From the NCBI GenBank assembly GCA_003500955.1, contig DNQP01000219.1:1-30408 (forward strand): 30,408 nt of DNA, read 5' to 3'. The first letter of the stretch is position 1; the number at the start of each line of letters is the position of its first letter. The stretch comes from Curvibacter sp. GTDB taxonomy: Bacteria > Pseudomonadota > Gammaproteobacteria > Burkholderiales > Burkholderiaceae_C. The notes beneath the pieces were generated by a model, which did no database searches, had not been told where the DNA came from, and was given only the letters and a program-made list of their open reading frames with translations. This document shows, in pieces, positions 1 through 6,367 of the stretch. The position numbers and the translations under genes were made by a program.

Positions 1-1202
1 TCGCCCTTGGGCTCGTCCACGCGACCGTGCAGCACACGGCCATCCCTCGTGTCCACCCGCACCTTGCCGATCCAGCGCGCCGGGTAGGCACCGTCCACTT
101 CGGGGTCGAGTTCCATCACCACCTTGTCATGGAAGGCCGTGACCTCGCCTGACTTGAAGCTCGTATCGAATTCCGTGAGGCCCGCGCGGCCCAGCACGGC
201 CACGAGACCGAGCACCGTGCCCATGCTGAACTTGCTCTGGTGCACGGTCTGTGGATCGGTCACGGGGCCAAGCACATCGATGGCACCCTGGTGCACGAGC
301 GCCGTGACGCGCTTCACGTCGCCAGCCTTGAGCCCGTGCTGTTGCAGCACCTGCTGCAGTGCATCGGCCGCGGGATGCGTGTGACGGCAGGAGGCGTGGA
401 ACTTGAACGAGGTCTCGGCCGTGGCCCAGCGTGTGCCCAGGCCGTCGGTGAGCTTTTTCTCATCGGCGTCGCTGGACATGCCGGCCGCCAGGCCCTGCGG
501 GCCTTCGAGTATGCGGCGCGCGCCGGTGAAGCCTTGCTGCGCGAGATAAGCCGCCGTGAGACCCGCGCCGGCAGCGTGCGCCGTGTGCAGTTGCTTGGAA
601 TCGGCCGCATCGCGCAGAAATTCCCAGAGACCTGCCGATTGCGTGCCGGCCGAGCCGAAGGCGTGCAGCATCTGCTCGGGCGTGAGTTTCAGCAGATGGC
701 CCACGGCCGCCGCCGCGGCCAGCGTGCCGGCCGTGCCCGTGGTGTGGAAGATCTTGTAGTGCGAACGGCCAAGGAATTCACCGACGCGGATGCCGACCTC
801 GTAACCAGCCACGCAGGCGGTGAGCAGCTCCTGGCCACTGCGGCCCAGCGCCTGTGCCACCGCGAGCGCGGGCGGGAACACCACGGTGGCCGGGTGAAAG
901 ACCGAGCCGTTGTGCACATCGTCCTGCTCGGCCACGTGCGAAGCCGCGGCATTGGCCATGGCGGCCAGCAGCGGGCTGCTGGTGCGGCGGTGGATCAGGA
1001 TCTCGCTCGGGCCGTCCTGCGGCCCCATGCTTTCGACGAAGGCGGCCAGGATCTCGACGGCGCGCGCGTTCTTGCCTGCGAGGGCCGAGCCGAACCAGTC
1101 GAGCAGCAGGTCTTCGGTGCGGCGGATGACGGGTTCGGGGATGGTCTCAAACTTCAAGGTGGCCGCGAATTCGGCCAGAACCTGGGTGGAGGATGCAGAC
1201 AT
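1..1202 (-). CDS. MmgE/PrpD family protein (C-terminus cut by window edge)
   Basis: The frame reads leftward from ATG at 1200-1202 to the window edge, giving 400 codons; family members have about 450 residues, so only the C-terminal end is missing. The translation is colinear with the MmgE/PrpD fold, the family of 2-methylcitrate dehydratase and cis-aconitate decarboxylase. Visible stretches include DLLLDWFGSALAG near residue 32, HVAEQDDVHNGSVFHPATV near 90 and a Gly/Ala-rich GTAGTLAAAAAVGHLL segment near 155. The start lies 2 bp after the stop of the upstream CoA-transferase, so the two are probably cotranscribed. Members act on C5-C7 dicarboxylates and tricarboxylates (dehydration, decarboxylation or isomerisation), but the substrate cannot be read from sequence. 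The matching gene of the Pseudomonas itaconate operon (PA0881) belongs to the same family. Confidence 0.9.
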   Translation of the reverse strand, partial: MSASSTQVLAEFAATLKFETIPEPVIRRTEDLLLDWFGSALAGKNARAVEILAAFVESMGPQDGPSEILIHRRTSSPLLAAMANAAASHVAEQDDVHNGSVFHPATVVFPPALAVAQALGRSGQELLTACVAGYEVGIRVGEFLGRSHYKIFHTTGTAGTLAAAAAVGHLLKLTPEQMLHAFGSAGTQSAGLWEFLRDAADSKQLHTAHAAGAGLTAAYLAQQGFTGARRILEGPQGLAAGMSSDADEKKLTDGLGTRWATAETSFKFHASCRHTHPAADALQQVLQQHGLKAGDVKRVTALVHQGAIDVLGPVTDPQTVHQSKFSMGTVLGLVAVLGRAGLTEFDTSFKSGEVTAFHDKVVMELDPEVDGAYPARWIGKVRVDTRDGRVLHGRVDEPKG

Positions 1203-1204
1203 GT

Positions 1205-2383
1205 TCAGATCGCCTTGTCGGTCTTGAGTTGTTGGACGTCCGCGTCGCTGTAGCCCAGCTCGCGCAGGATGCACGCGCTGTGCTGGCCCACGGCGGGGAC
1301 GGCGTCCATGCGCACGTCGGCGGCGTCGGGGGCACCTGGCGGCAACAAAGCCGGCACCAGGCCCGCGGGCGTGTCCACCTGCACCCAGCGCTTGCGTGCC
1401 GCGAGCTGCGGGTGTGACCAGAGGTCGGCCATGGTGTTGACCTGGGCGTTGGCGATGCCCGCGGCCTCCAGCCGCTCGATCACCTCGGCCGCATCGAGCC
1501 GGCTGAAAGCGGCCTCGATCAGCGCCTTAACCTCGGCACGGGCGGCCGAGCGCTTAGCGTTGGCGTCGAAGCGCGGATCGGTGGCCAGCGCCGGCTGCTG
1601 TAGCACCTGGGCGCAGAACACGGCCCACTCGCGTTCGTTCTGCAGGCCCAGCATCACGCTCTTGCCGTCGCCGGCGAGGAAGGGGCCGTAGGGATAGATG
1701 GTGGCGTGCGAGGCGCCCGCGCGTGGGGGCGGCGAAGCGCCCTCGTAAGCGTAGTACAAGGGGAAGCTCATCCACTCGGCCATGCTCTCGAGCATGGAGA
1801 CGTCGATGCGCCGGCCCTTGCCGGTGCGACCACGCTCGATCAGCGCGGTGAGGATGTTGCTGTAGGCGTACATGCCGGCGGCGATGTCGGCGATGGAGCA
1901 GCCGGCCTTGGACGGTTCCTCCGGCGTGCCGGTGATGGAGAGAAAGCCCGATTCGCTCTGGATCAGCAGGTCGTAGGCCTTCTTGTCGCGATAGGGGCCG
2001 CTATCGCCATAACCCGAGATGTCGCAGACGATGAGCCGCGGGTACTTCGCATGCAAGGCCTCGAAGGACAGGCCCATGCGGGCGGCCGCGCCCGGTGCCA
2101 GGTTCTGCACCAGCACATCGGCCTGCGCGAGCAGCTTGTCCATGATCTCGCCGGCCTGGGCGTGCTTGAGATCGAGCGCCAGGCTTTCCTTGGAGCGGTT
2201 GGTCCAGGTGAAGTGCGAGGACAGACCCTTGACGCGGCTGTCGTAGCCGCGCGCGAAGTCGCCCACCTCGGGCCGCTCGACCTTGATGACGCGTGCGCCC
2301 TGGTCGGCGAGCTGGCGCGAGCAGAAGGGCGCGGCGATCGCGTGCTCGAGCGCGACGACGGTGATGCCTTGCAGTGGTTTCAT
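1205..2383 (-). CDS. CaiB/BaiF family III CoA-transferase (itaconate/succinyl-CoA transferase-like)
   Basis: A 392-residue class III CoA-transferase, normal length for the family. The N-terminus MKPLQGITVVALEHAIAAPF and the KVERPEVGDFAR segment are typical of the CaiB/Frc fold. The conserved catalytic aspartate that forms the acyl-enzyme anhydride is Asp166 in SIADIAAGMYAYSNILTAL. These enzymes move CoA from a donor such as succinyl-CoA to a carboxylic acid. The neighbours (hydratase, acyl-CoA dehydrogenase, MmgE/PrpD) suggest an itaconate, mesaconate or related dicarboxylate acceptor, as for Ict of Pseudomonas aeruginosa, but formyl-CoA, carnitine or other acceptors cannot be excluded. A 294-bp repeat-bearing gap separates it from the acyl-CoA dehydrogenase upstream, while MmgE/PrpD follows after 2 bp. 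Confidence 0.9.
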   Translation of the reverse strand: MKPLQGITVVALEHAIAAPFCSRQLADQGARVIKVERPEVGDFARGYDSRVKGLSSHFTWTNRSKESLALDLKHAQAGEIMDKLLAQADVLVQNLAPGAAARMGLSFEALHAKYPRLIVCDISGYGDSGPYRDKKAYDLLIQSESGFLSITGTPEEPSKAGCSIADIAAGMYAYSNILTALIERGRTGKGRRIDVSMLESMAEWMSFPLYYAYEGASPPPRAGASHATIYPYGPFLAGDGKSVMLGLQNEREWAVFCAQVLQQPALATDPRFDANAKRSAARAEVKALIEAAFSRLDAAEVIERLEAAGIANAQVNTMADLWSHPQLAARKRWVQVDTPAGLVPALLPPGAPDAADVRMDAVPAVGQHSACILRELGYSDADVQQLKTDKAI

Positions 2384-2439
2384 TTCTTACTTTCAGTCAT
2401 TGGGGCGCTGGCTCCGCACGTAGGGGACCGTCGTGTCCT

Positions 2440-2606
2440 GCCGAAGTGGAGAGTGCCGGGGGGCTCAGAGGCGCTGCGCTTTGCCACATCGCCCCCCAGC
2501 ACTCTCCACTTCGGCGAAGGGATGCACACCAGGTAGGGGACGACCACAAAACCGCTGGGGCAGGGGTGGGCGCGGGGCCGATGTGGCAAAGCGCAGCGCC
2601 TCTGAG
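2440..2606. repeat. Interleaved inverted repeats in the gap between the acyl-CoA dehydrogenase and the CoA-transferase
   Basis: This sits in the 294-bp gene-free gap 2384-2677. A first inverted repeat has 25-bp arms at 2440-2464 and 2491-2515, with one mismatch (C/T at the 18th base of the left arm) and a 26-base loop. The loop plus one base on each side (2464-2491) is itself repeated as a perfect 28-bp inverted copy at 2579-2606. In RNA the loop could therefore pair either within the first hairpin context or with the downstream copy. The nonamer GTAGGGGAC occurs directly repeated at 2420-2428 and 2533-2541, outside the first hairpin. No open frame here resembles a protein. The rest of the gap holds no recognisable gene. 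Confidence 0.9.
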
Positions 2607-2677
2607 GCTCCGTGTCTGCCCCTGTCTCAGCGCGCGTACCCAAGCCGGTGCGGTAGCTCACTGCCAAGGAGAGAACC

Positions 2678-3835
2678 TCAGAAGGAACGGGGCAATCCCA
2701 GCACATGCTCGGCGACGTAGGAAAAGATCATGTTGGTCGAGATTGGCGCCACCTGGTAGAGCCGCGTCTCGCGGAACTTGCGTTCGATGTCGTATTCGCA
2801 GGCGAAGCCGAAGCCGCCATGGGTCTGCAGGCAGACGTTGGCCGCTTCCCAGCTGGCCTTGGCCGCCAGGTACTTGGCCATGTTCGCCTCGGCCCCGGCG
2901 TTCTGGTGCGCGTCGATCTTCTCGCAGGCCTTCCAGCGCATGAGGTTGGCGGCCTCGAGTTCGATGTAGGCCTCGGCGATGGGGAACTGCACGCCCTGGT
3001 TCTGGCCGATGGGGCGGCCGAAGACCACACGCTCGCCGGCGTACTTGCGCGCGCGGTCGATGAACCAGTAGCCGTCGCCGATGCACTCGGCCGCGATCAG
3101 CGTGCGCTCGGCGTTGAGGCCGTCGAGCAGGGTCTTGAAGCCCTTGCCCTCTTCACCGAGCAGCGCATCCTCGGGGATCTCGAGGTTGTCGAAGAAGAGT
3201 TCGTTGGTCTCGTGGTTGACCATGTTGAGGATGGGGCGCACCGTGAGACCGTGGCCCACGGCCTGGTGCAGGTCCACAAGGAAGCAGGACAGGCCCTCGG
3301 AACGTTTCTTCACCTGATCCGCCGGCGTGGTGCGCGCCAGCAGGATCATGAGGTCGCTGTGCTGGATGCGCGAGATCCAGACCTTCTGGCCGTTGATGAC
3401 CCAGCGGCCATCCTTCTTGACGGCGGTGGTCTTGAGCTTGGTGGTGTCGCTGCCGGTGGTGGGTTCGGTCACACCCATGGACTGGATGCGCAGCTCGCCC
3501 GCGGCGATCTTGGGCAGGAACTGTTCTTTCTGCTTCTGCGAACCGCTGCGCACGATGGCGTTCATCACATACATCTGGCCGTGGCAGGCGCCGGAGTTGC
3601 CGCCCGAGCGGTTGATCTCTTCCATGATGACCGAGGCCTCGGCCATGGACAGGCCCGAGCCGCCGTATTCCTGCGGAATCAGCGCGGCCATCCAGCCGGC
3701 CTTGGTGAGGGCGTCGACGAATTCCTCGGGATAGGCGCGCTGTTCGTCGATCTTGCGGTGGTATTCGTCCGGGAACTGGGCGCAGAGGTCGCGCACGGCG
3801 TCGCGGATGTCCTGGTAGGGGTCGGTCGTGTTCAT
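2678..3835 (-). CDS. Acyl-CoA dehydrogenase
   Basis: A 385-residue FAD-dependent acyl-CoA dehydrogenase, full length. The signature MGVTEPTTGSD is at residues 120-130, WVINGQKVWIS near 145-154, and the C-terminal helix contains QTHGGFGFACEYDIER. The enzyme introduces an alpha,beta double bond into an acyl-CoA and passes electrons to ETF. The usual catalytic Glu of short- and medium-chain enzymes (the YEGT motif) is absent: the aligned stretch reads LYQVAPISTN. Instead Glu243 in GLNAERTLIAAE matches the position used by isovaleryl- and long-chain acyl-CoA dehydrogenases, pointing to a branched or unusual acyl chain. It lies second in the leftward operon. The ATG at 3835 gives the standard N-terminus; the gap to the upstream hydratase gene is 87 bp and contains a palindromic repeat. 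Confidence 0.92.
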   Translation of the reverse strand: MNTTDPYQDIRDAVRDLCAQFPDEYHRKIDEQRAYPEEFVDALTKAGWMAALIPQEYGGSGLSMAEASVIMEEINRSGGNSGACHGQMYVMNAIVRSGSQKQKEQFLPKIAAGELRIQSMGVTEPTTGSDTTKLKTTAVKKDGRWVINGQKVWISRIQHSDLMILLARTTPADQVKKRSEGLSCFLVDLHQAVGHGLTVRPILNMVNHETNELFFDNLEIPEDALLGEEGKGFKTLLDGLNAERTLIAAECIGDGYWFIDRARKYAGERVVFGRPIGQNQGVQFPIAEAYIELEAANLMRWKACEKIDAHQNAGAEANMAKYLAAKASWEAANVCLQTHGGFGFACEYDIERKFRETRLYQVAPISTNMIFSYVAEHVLGLPRSF

Positions 3836-3859
3836 ATTCAGAAAGTCGTGAGTGTGTGT

Positions 3860-3917
3860 CCGTTCGGCCTGAGCCTGTCGAAGGCCCGCAGCGTTTCGAC
3901 AGGCTCAACGCGAACGG
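3860..3917. repeat. Palindromic intergenic repeat (REP-like)
   Basis: Two 23-bp arms at 3860-3882 and 3895-3917 are inverted copies matching at 20 of 23 positions, separated by 12 bases. The core TGAGCCTGTCGAA is typical of a palindrome I recall as scattered between genes in many Comamonadaceae chromosomes. It fills most of the 87-bp gap between the hydratase and the acyl-CoA dehydrogenase genes and could form a stable RNA hairpin in the operon transcript. Confidence 0.8.
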
Positions 3918-3922
3918 AAGTC

Positions 3923-4786
3923 CTATTCGATCTCAGCGGTGGCCTGCATGGTGAGCCAGCCCTCGTGGTCGCGGCCCCAGAGCGTGACGGTGTGGCCCTC
4001 GCGCTTGCCGCAGACCGTGAAGGGATGGATGTCGAAGGTGGGACGCACGGCCTTGAAGCTGAAGCGTTTCACCACCGCATCGGGCAGGTTCCGGCGCAGC
4101 AGGTCCATGAGCAGCGTCGCGATCAGCGGGCCATGCACGATGAGGCCGGGGTAGCCCTCGACGCCGGTGACGTAGCTGCGGTCGTAGTGGATGCGGTGGC
4201 CGTTGAAGGTCAGCGCCGAGTAGCGGAAGAGCAGCACGGGGTCGGGCACGATCTCGCGGCGGAACTGCTCGTCGCGCGGCGCGGGCGTCGGTGCGGGCTG
4301 GGGCGCATCGGGTGCCGGTGCATCGCGGTAGACGATGTCGTGTTCCTCGGCCAAAGCCAGCCCCTGGGCGTTCGAGAATTCATGGCGCACACAGACGAAG
4401 ACCAGGGACCCCGTGCGGCCCTCCTTGACCGTCACGTCTTTGATCGTCGAGACACGTGTGACGTGCTCGCCCACGCGCAGCGGCTGCAGGAAGTCGAGCC
4501 GCCCCCCCGCCCACATGCGCCGCGGCAGGGGCACGGGCGGCAGGAAGCCGCCCCGTTTGGCGTGGCCGTCCTCACCGATCTCGCTGTGGCGGGTGAGCGG
4601 CGTGAAGTAGAGCCAGTGCCACAGCGGGGGCAGCGCGGTGCCGGGCTCGGGCGCGGGGTCGTCGCGGTCCAGCGTGGCCGAGAGGGCGGCGATGGGCGTG
4701 GGGTTGAGCTGGTCCTGGCGGCTTTCGCTGCGGCCGATCCAGGCGCGCAGGCCATCCAGGGCCAGGGGGTCGGAGGGGCTGTTCAT
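3923..4786 (-). CDS. MaoC-like double hot-dog hydratase (itaconyl-CoA / mesaconyl-C4-CoA hydratase-like)
   Basis: A 287-residue protein with two hot-dog halves joined by a proline/alanine-rich linker at about residues 157-170. The N-terminal half resembles FAS1-like dehydratase domains (WHWLYFTPLTRHSEIGEDGH near 57-75). The C-terminal half carries a MaoC-type hydratase motif, ALTFNGHRIHYDRSY at 191-205, with candidate catalytic Asn195, His197, His200 and Asp202, followed by GYPGLIVHGPL. The family includes itaconyl-CoA hydratase (Ich) and mesaconyl-C4-CoA hydratase (Meh), which add water to C5 dicarboxylyl-CoA esters. It is the first gene of the leftward catabolic operon, divergent from the LysR gene. 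The substrate is inferred from neighbours; other 3-hydroxyacyl-CoA dehydratase roles remain possible. Confidence 0.85.
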   Translation of the reverse strand: MNSPSDPLALDGLRAWIGRSESRQDQLNPTPIAALSATLDRDDPAPEPGTALPPLWHWLYFTPLTRHSEIGEDGHAKRGGFLPPVPLPRRMWAGGRLDFLQPLRVGEHVTRVSTIKDVTVKEGRTGSLVFVCVRHEFSNAQGLALAEEHDIVYRDAPAPDAPQPAPTPAPRDEQFRREIVPDPVLLFRYSALTFNGHRIHYDRSYVTGVEGYPGLIVHGPLIATLLMDLLRRNLPDAVVKRFSFKAVRPTFDIHPFTVCGKREGHTVTLWGRDHEGWLTMQATAEIE

Positions 4787-4876
4787 GCCGCCGATGATCG
4801 GCCATCACGACCGGCAGGGCCATTTGTATTTGACCAAGACAGCGTTCAGCCCAGCCTAACGCTCACGGTATCCTCG

Positions 4877-4891
4877 ATCAAGGCCCTTGAT
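4877..4891. promoter_or_regulatory. LysR-type operator (ATC-N9-GAT palindrome)
   Basis: A perfect palindrome with 7-bp arms ATCAAGG/CCTTGAT and one central base. It fits the classic LysR-type box T-N11-A (T4878, A4890) and the stricter ATC-N9-GAT form. It lies between the divergent hydratase and LysR genes, 21-30 bp before the possible LysR start codons and overlapping the place where its -35 element would be. This position suits autorepression of the regulator and activation of the leftward operon. Confidence 0.7.
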
Positions 4892-4907
4892 TCGCTACTT
4901 TTTTGTC

Positions 4908-4913
4908 CATAAT
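4908..4913 (+). promoter_or_regulatory. Candidate -10 element of the LysR gene
   Basis: The hexamer CATAAT matches the sigma-70 -10 consensus at five of six positions and lies 7 bases before ATG 4921. A weak -35 (TTGATT, 4887-4892) is 15 bp upstream, inside the operator palindrome. If used, transcription would begin at or next to ATG 4921, giving a leaderless or nearly leaderless mRNA. Confidence 0.4.
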
Positions 4914-4920
4914 GAAGGCC

Positions 4921-5844
4921 ATGGACAAGCTCAAGCAGATGGAATCCTTCGTTTCGGTGGCCACGCGCGGCAGCCTGACGGCTGCAGCACACGCCGAAGG
5001 CGTGGCGCCGGCCATCATGGGCCGGCGGCTGGACGCGCTGGAGGAGCGCCTGGGCGTCAAGCTGCTGGTACGCACCACGCGGCGCATCAGCCTGACGCAT
5101 GAAGGCAGTGCCTTTCTGGAGGATTGCCAGCGCCTGCTGACCGACATCGCCAATGCCGAGGCCAGTGTCTCGGCCGGCGGCGTCAAGGCCAGCGGCCATC
5201 TGCGCATCACGGCGCCGGCAGGCTTCGGCCGCCGCCACGTCGCCCCCCTGGTGCCGAGGTTTCGTGAGCTGCATGCCGACGTGACCATCTCGCTCAACCT
5301 CAGCGACCGCGTGGTGGACATCGCCGGTGAAGGTTATGACTGCGCGGTGCGCGTGGGCGACATGCCCGACTCCTCCCTGGTCAGCGTGCGCATGGCCGAC
5401 AACCGCCGCCTCTGTGTGGCCACACCGGAGTACCTGAAGCGCCACGGCCGGCCGGAGACGCCGCAGGATCTGGCGCGCTTCGACTGCCTGGTGCTGTCCA
5501 GCGACGCCTCCCAGACCCGGGGCTGGGCGTTCAGTGTTCCCAAGGAGGGCGGCACCGAGGTGATCCACTACCGCCCCAACGGCCCCATGGACTGCTCCGA
5601 CGGCCAGGTGCTGCACAACTGGTGTCTGGGCGGCTACGGCATCGCCTGGCGCAGCACCTGGGAGGTGGAGGAGGAGATCGCCGAAGGCCGGCTCGTCGCG
5701 GTGCTGGAGGAATTTGCCGCACCGCCCAATGGCATCTACGCGGTGTTTCCGCAGCGCAAGCACCTGCCGCTGCGCGTGCGTCTGTGGGTGGACTTTCTCA
5801 AGCACCACTACGGCCAGCCGGGCTTCTGGCAGACCCGGCGCTGA
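4921..5844 (+). CDS. LysR-family transcriptional regulator of the adjacent catabolic operon
   Basis: A 307-residue LysR-type regulator. The N-terminal winged helix-turn-helix covers about residues 1-60 (MDKLKQMESFVSVATRGSLT, then LEERLGVKLLVRTTRRISLT), followed by a substrate-binding domain to about residue 300. ATG 4921 was chosen because LysR proteins typically start a few residues before the first helix and a candidate -10 lies 7 bp upstream. ATG 4912 and TTG 4903 are in frame and would add 3 or 6 residues; none of the three has a good Shine-Dalgarno sequence. It is divergent from the hydratase gene with an ATC-N9-GAT palindrome between them, so it probably controls that operon in response to a pathway intermediate. 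The inducer is unknown. Confidence 0.9.
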   Translation: MDKLKQMESFVSVATRGSLTAAAHAEGVAPAIMGRRLDALEERLGVKLLVRTTRRISLTHEGSAFLEDCQRLLTDIANAEASVSAGGVKASGHLRITAPAGFGRRHVAPLVPRFRELHADVTISLNLSDRVVDIAGEGYDCAVRVGDMPDSSLVSVRMADNRRLCVATPEYLKRHGRPETPQDLARFDCLVLSSDASQTRGWAFSVPKEGGTEVIHYRPNGPMDCSDGQVLHNWCLGGYGIAWRSTWEVEEEIAEGRLVAVLEEFAAPPNGIYAVFPQRKHLPLRVRLWVDFLKHHYGQPGFWQTRR

Positions 5845-5879
5845 AAAACACAAGCCCCGTGCGCTCTCGCACACGGGGC
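5845..5879 (-). terminator. Rho-independent terminator of the psiF-like gene
   Basis: An 8-bp stem GCCCCGTG (5854-5861) with CACGGGGC (5872-5879) encloses a 10-base loop. Read on the minus strand the stem is followed by a T-rich tract ending in five Ts. It lies 20 bp after the psiF stop and directly beyond the LysR stop, so it may also block convergent transcription. Confidence 0.75.
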
Positions 5880-5899
5880 CTGCGCGGGGCAAGACCCGC

Positions 5900-6214
5900 T
5901 TACTTTTTCGGGGCGGCTGCGGCCTTCTCGTCAGCCATGCACTTCTTGATGTGGCTGTTCTTGGCGGCACCCGCCAGCTTCTTGTCGGCAGCGGATTTCT
6001 CGCAAGCCGGGCTCGTGGCCGCGGCATCCGCGGGCTTGGCCTTGAGGCAGTCGCTCATGAAGGCCTTGCGCTCGTCGCCCTTCTTGTCACCGGCCGCCTT
6101 GTTGCAGCTGGCCATCTTGCTCTGCTGGGCCGAGGGCTCCTTCTTGTCATCGGCGTGCGCTGCGCCGAAGCCCAGGGCCAGACCGAGGGCGAGCAGGGGA
6201 AGCAGTTTTTTCAT
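5900..6214 (-). CDS. psiF: PsiF-repeat periplasmic protein
   Basis: A small 104-residue secreted protein. Residues 1-21 form a signal peptide (MKKLLPLLALGLALGFGAAHA) with predicted cleavage after AHA. The mature part has two PsiF repeats, the first with QQSKMASCNKAAGDKKGDER and FMSDCLK, the second degenerate with SPACEKSAADKKLAG and HIKKCMADEK, each with a pair of spaced cysteines. The family is named for E. coli PsiF, a phosphate-starvation-inducible protein of unknown biochemical role. A strong GGAGA ribosome site precedes ATG 6214. The gene stands alone, divergent from argS and followed by a terminator. No convincing Pho box is seen upstream. Confidence 0.85.
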   Translation of the reverse strand: MKKLLPLLALGLALGFGAAHADDKKEPSAQQSKMASCNKAAGDKKGDERKAFMSDCLKAKPADAAATSPACEKSAADKKLAGAAKNSHIKKCMADEKAAAAPKK

Positions 6215-6354
6215 GGTGTCTCCTCAATGGAAGCGGATGAAGGTGGATTGAATTCCGTCAGGGATTCCAGCATACAACGACAGGGGCGTCCATCCGGCTG
6301 ACAAACGGTTACCCGGCCCCGCCCGCGTGCCCGGTCGCCCCGGGACCCGGTCAG

Positions 6355-6360
6355 TAGAAT
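6355..6360 (+). promoter_or_regulatory. Candidate -10 element of argS
   Basis: TAGAAT matches TATAAT at five of six positions and ends 7 bases before ATG 6368. No good -35 is seen at the right spacing. If real, the transcript would begin at the start codon; only a weak GGGG lies 2 bases before the ATG, so a leaderless mRNA is plausible. Confidence 0.35.
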
Positions 6361-6367
6361 CGGGGCC

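Noticed and set aside
6277..6305. Pho-box-like half-sites (CTGTCGT and TTTGTCA on the minus strand) upstream of psiF
   Set aside because: They are 22 bp apart with no middle half-site, so the standard PhoB direct repeat of 11-bp period is missing.
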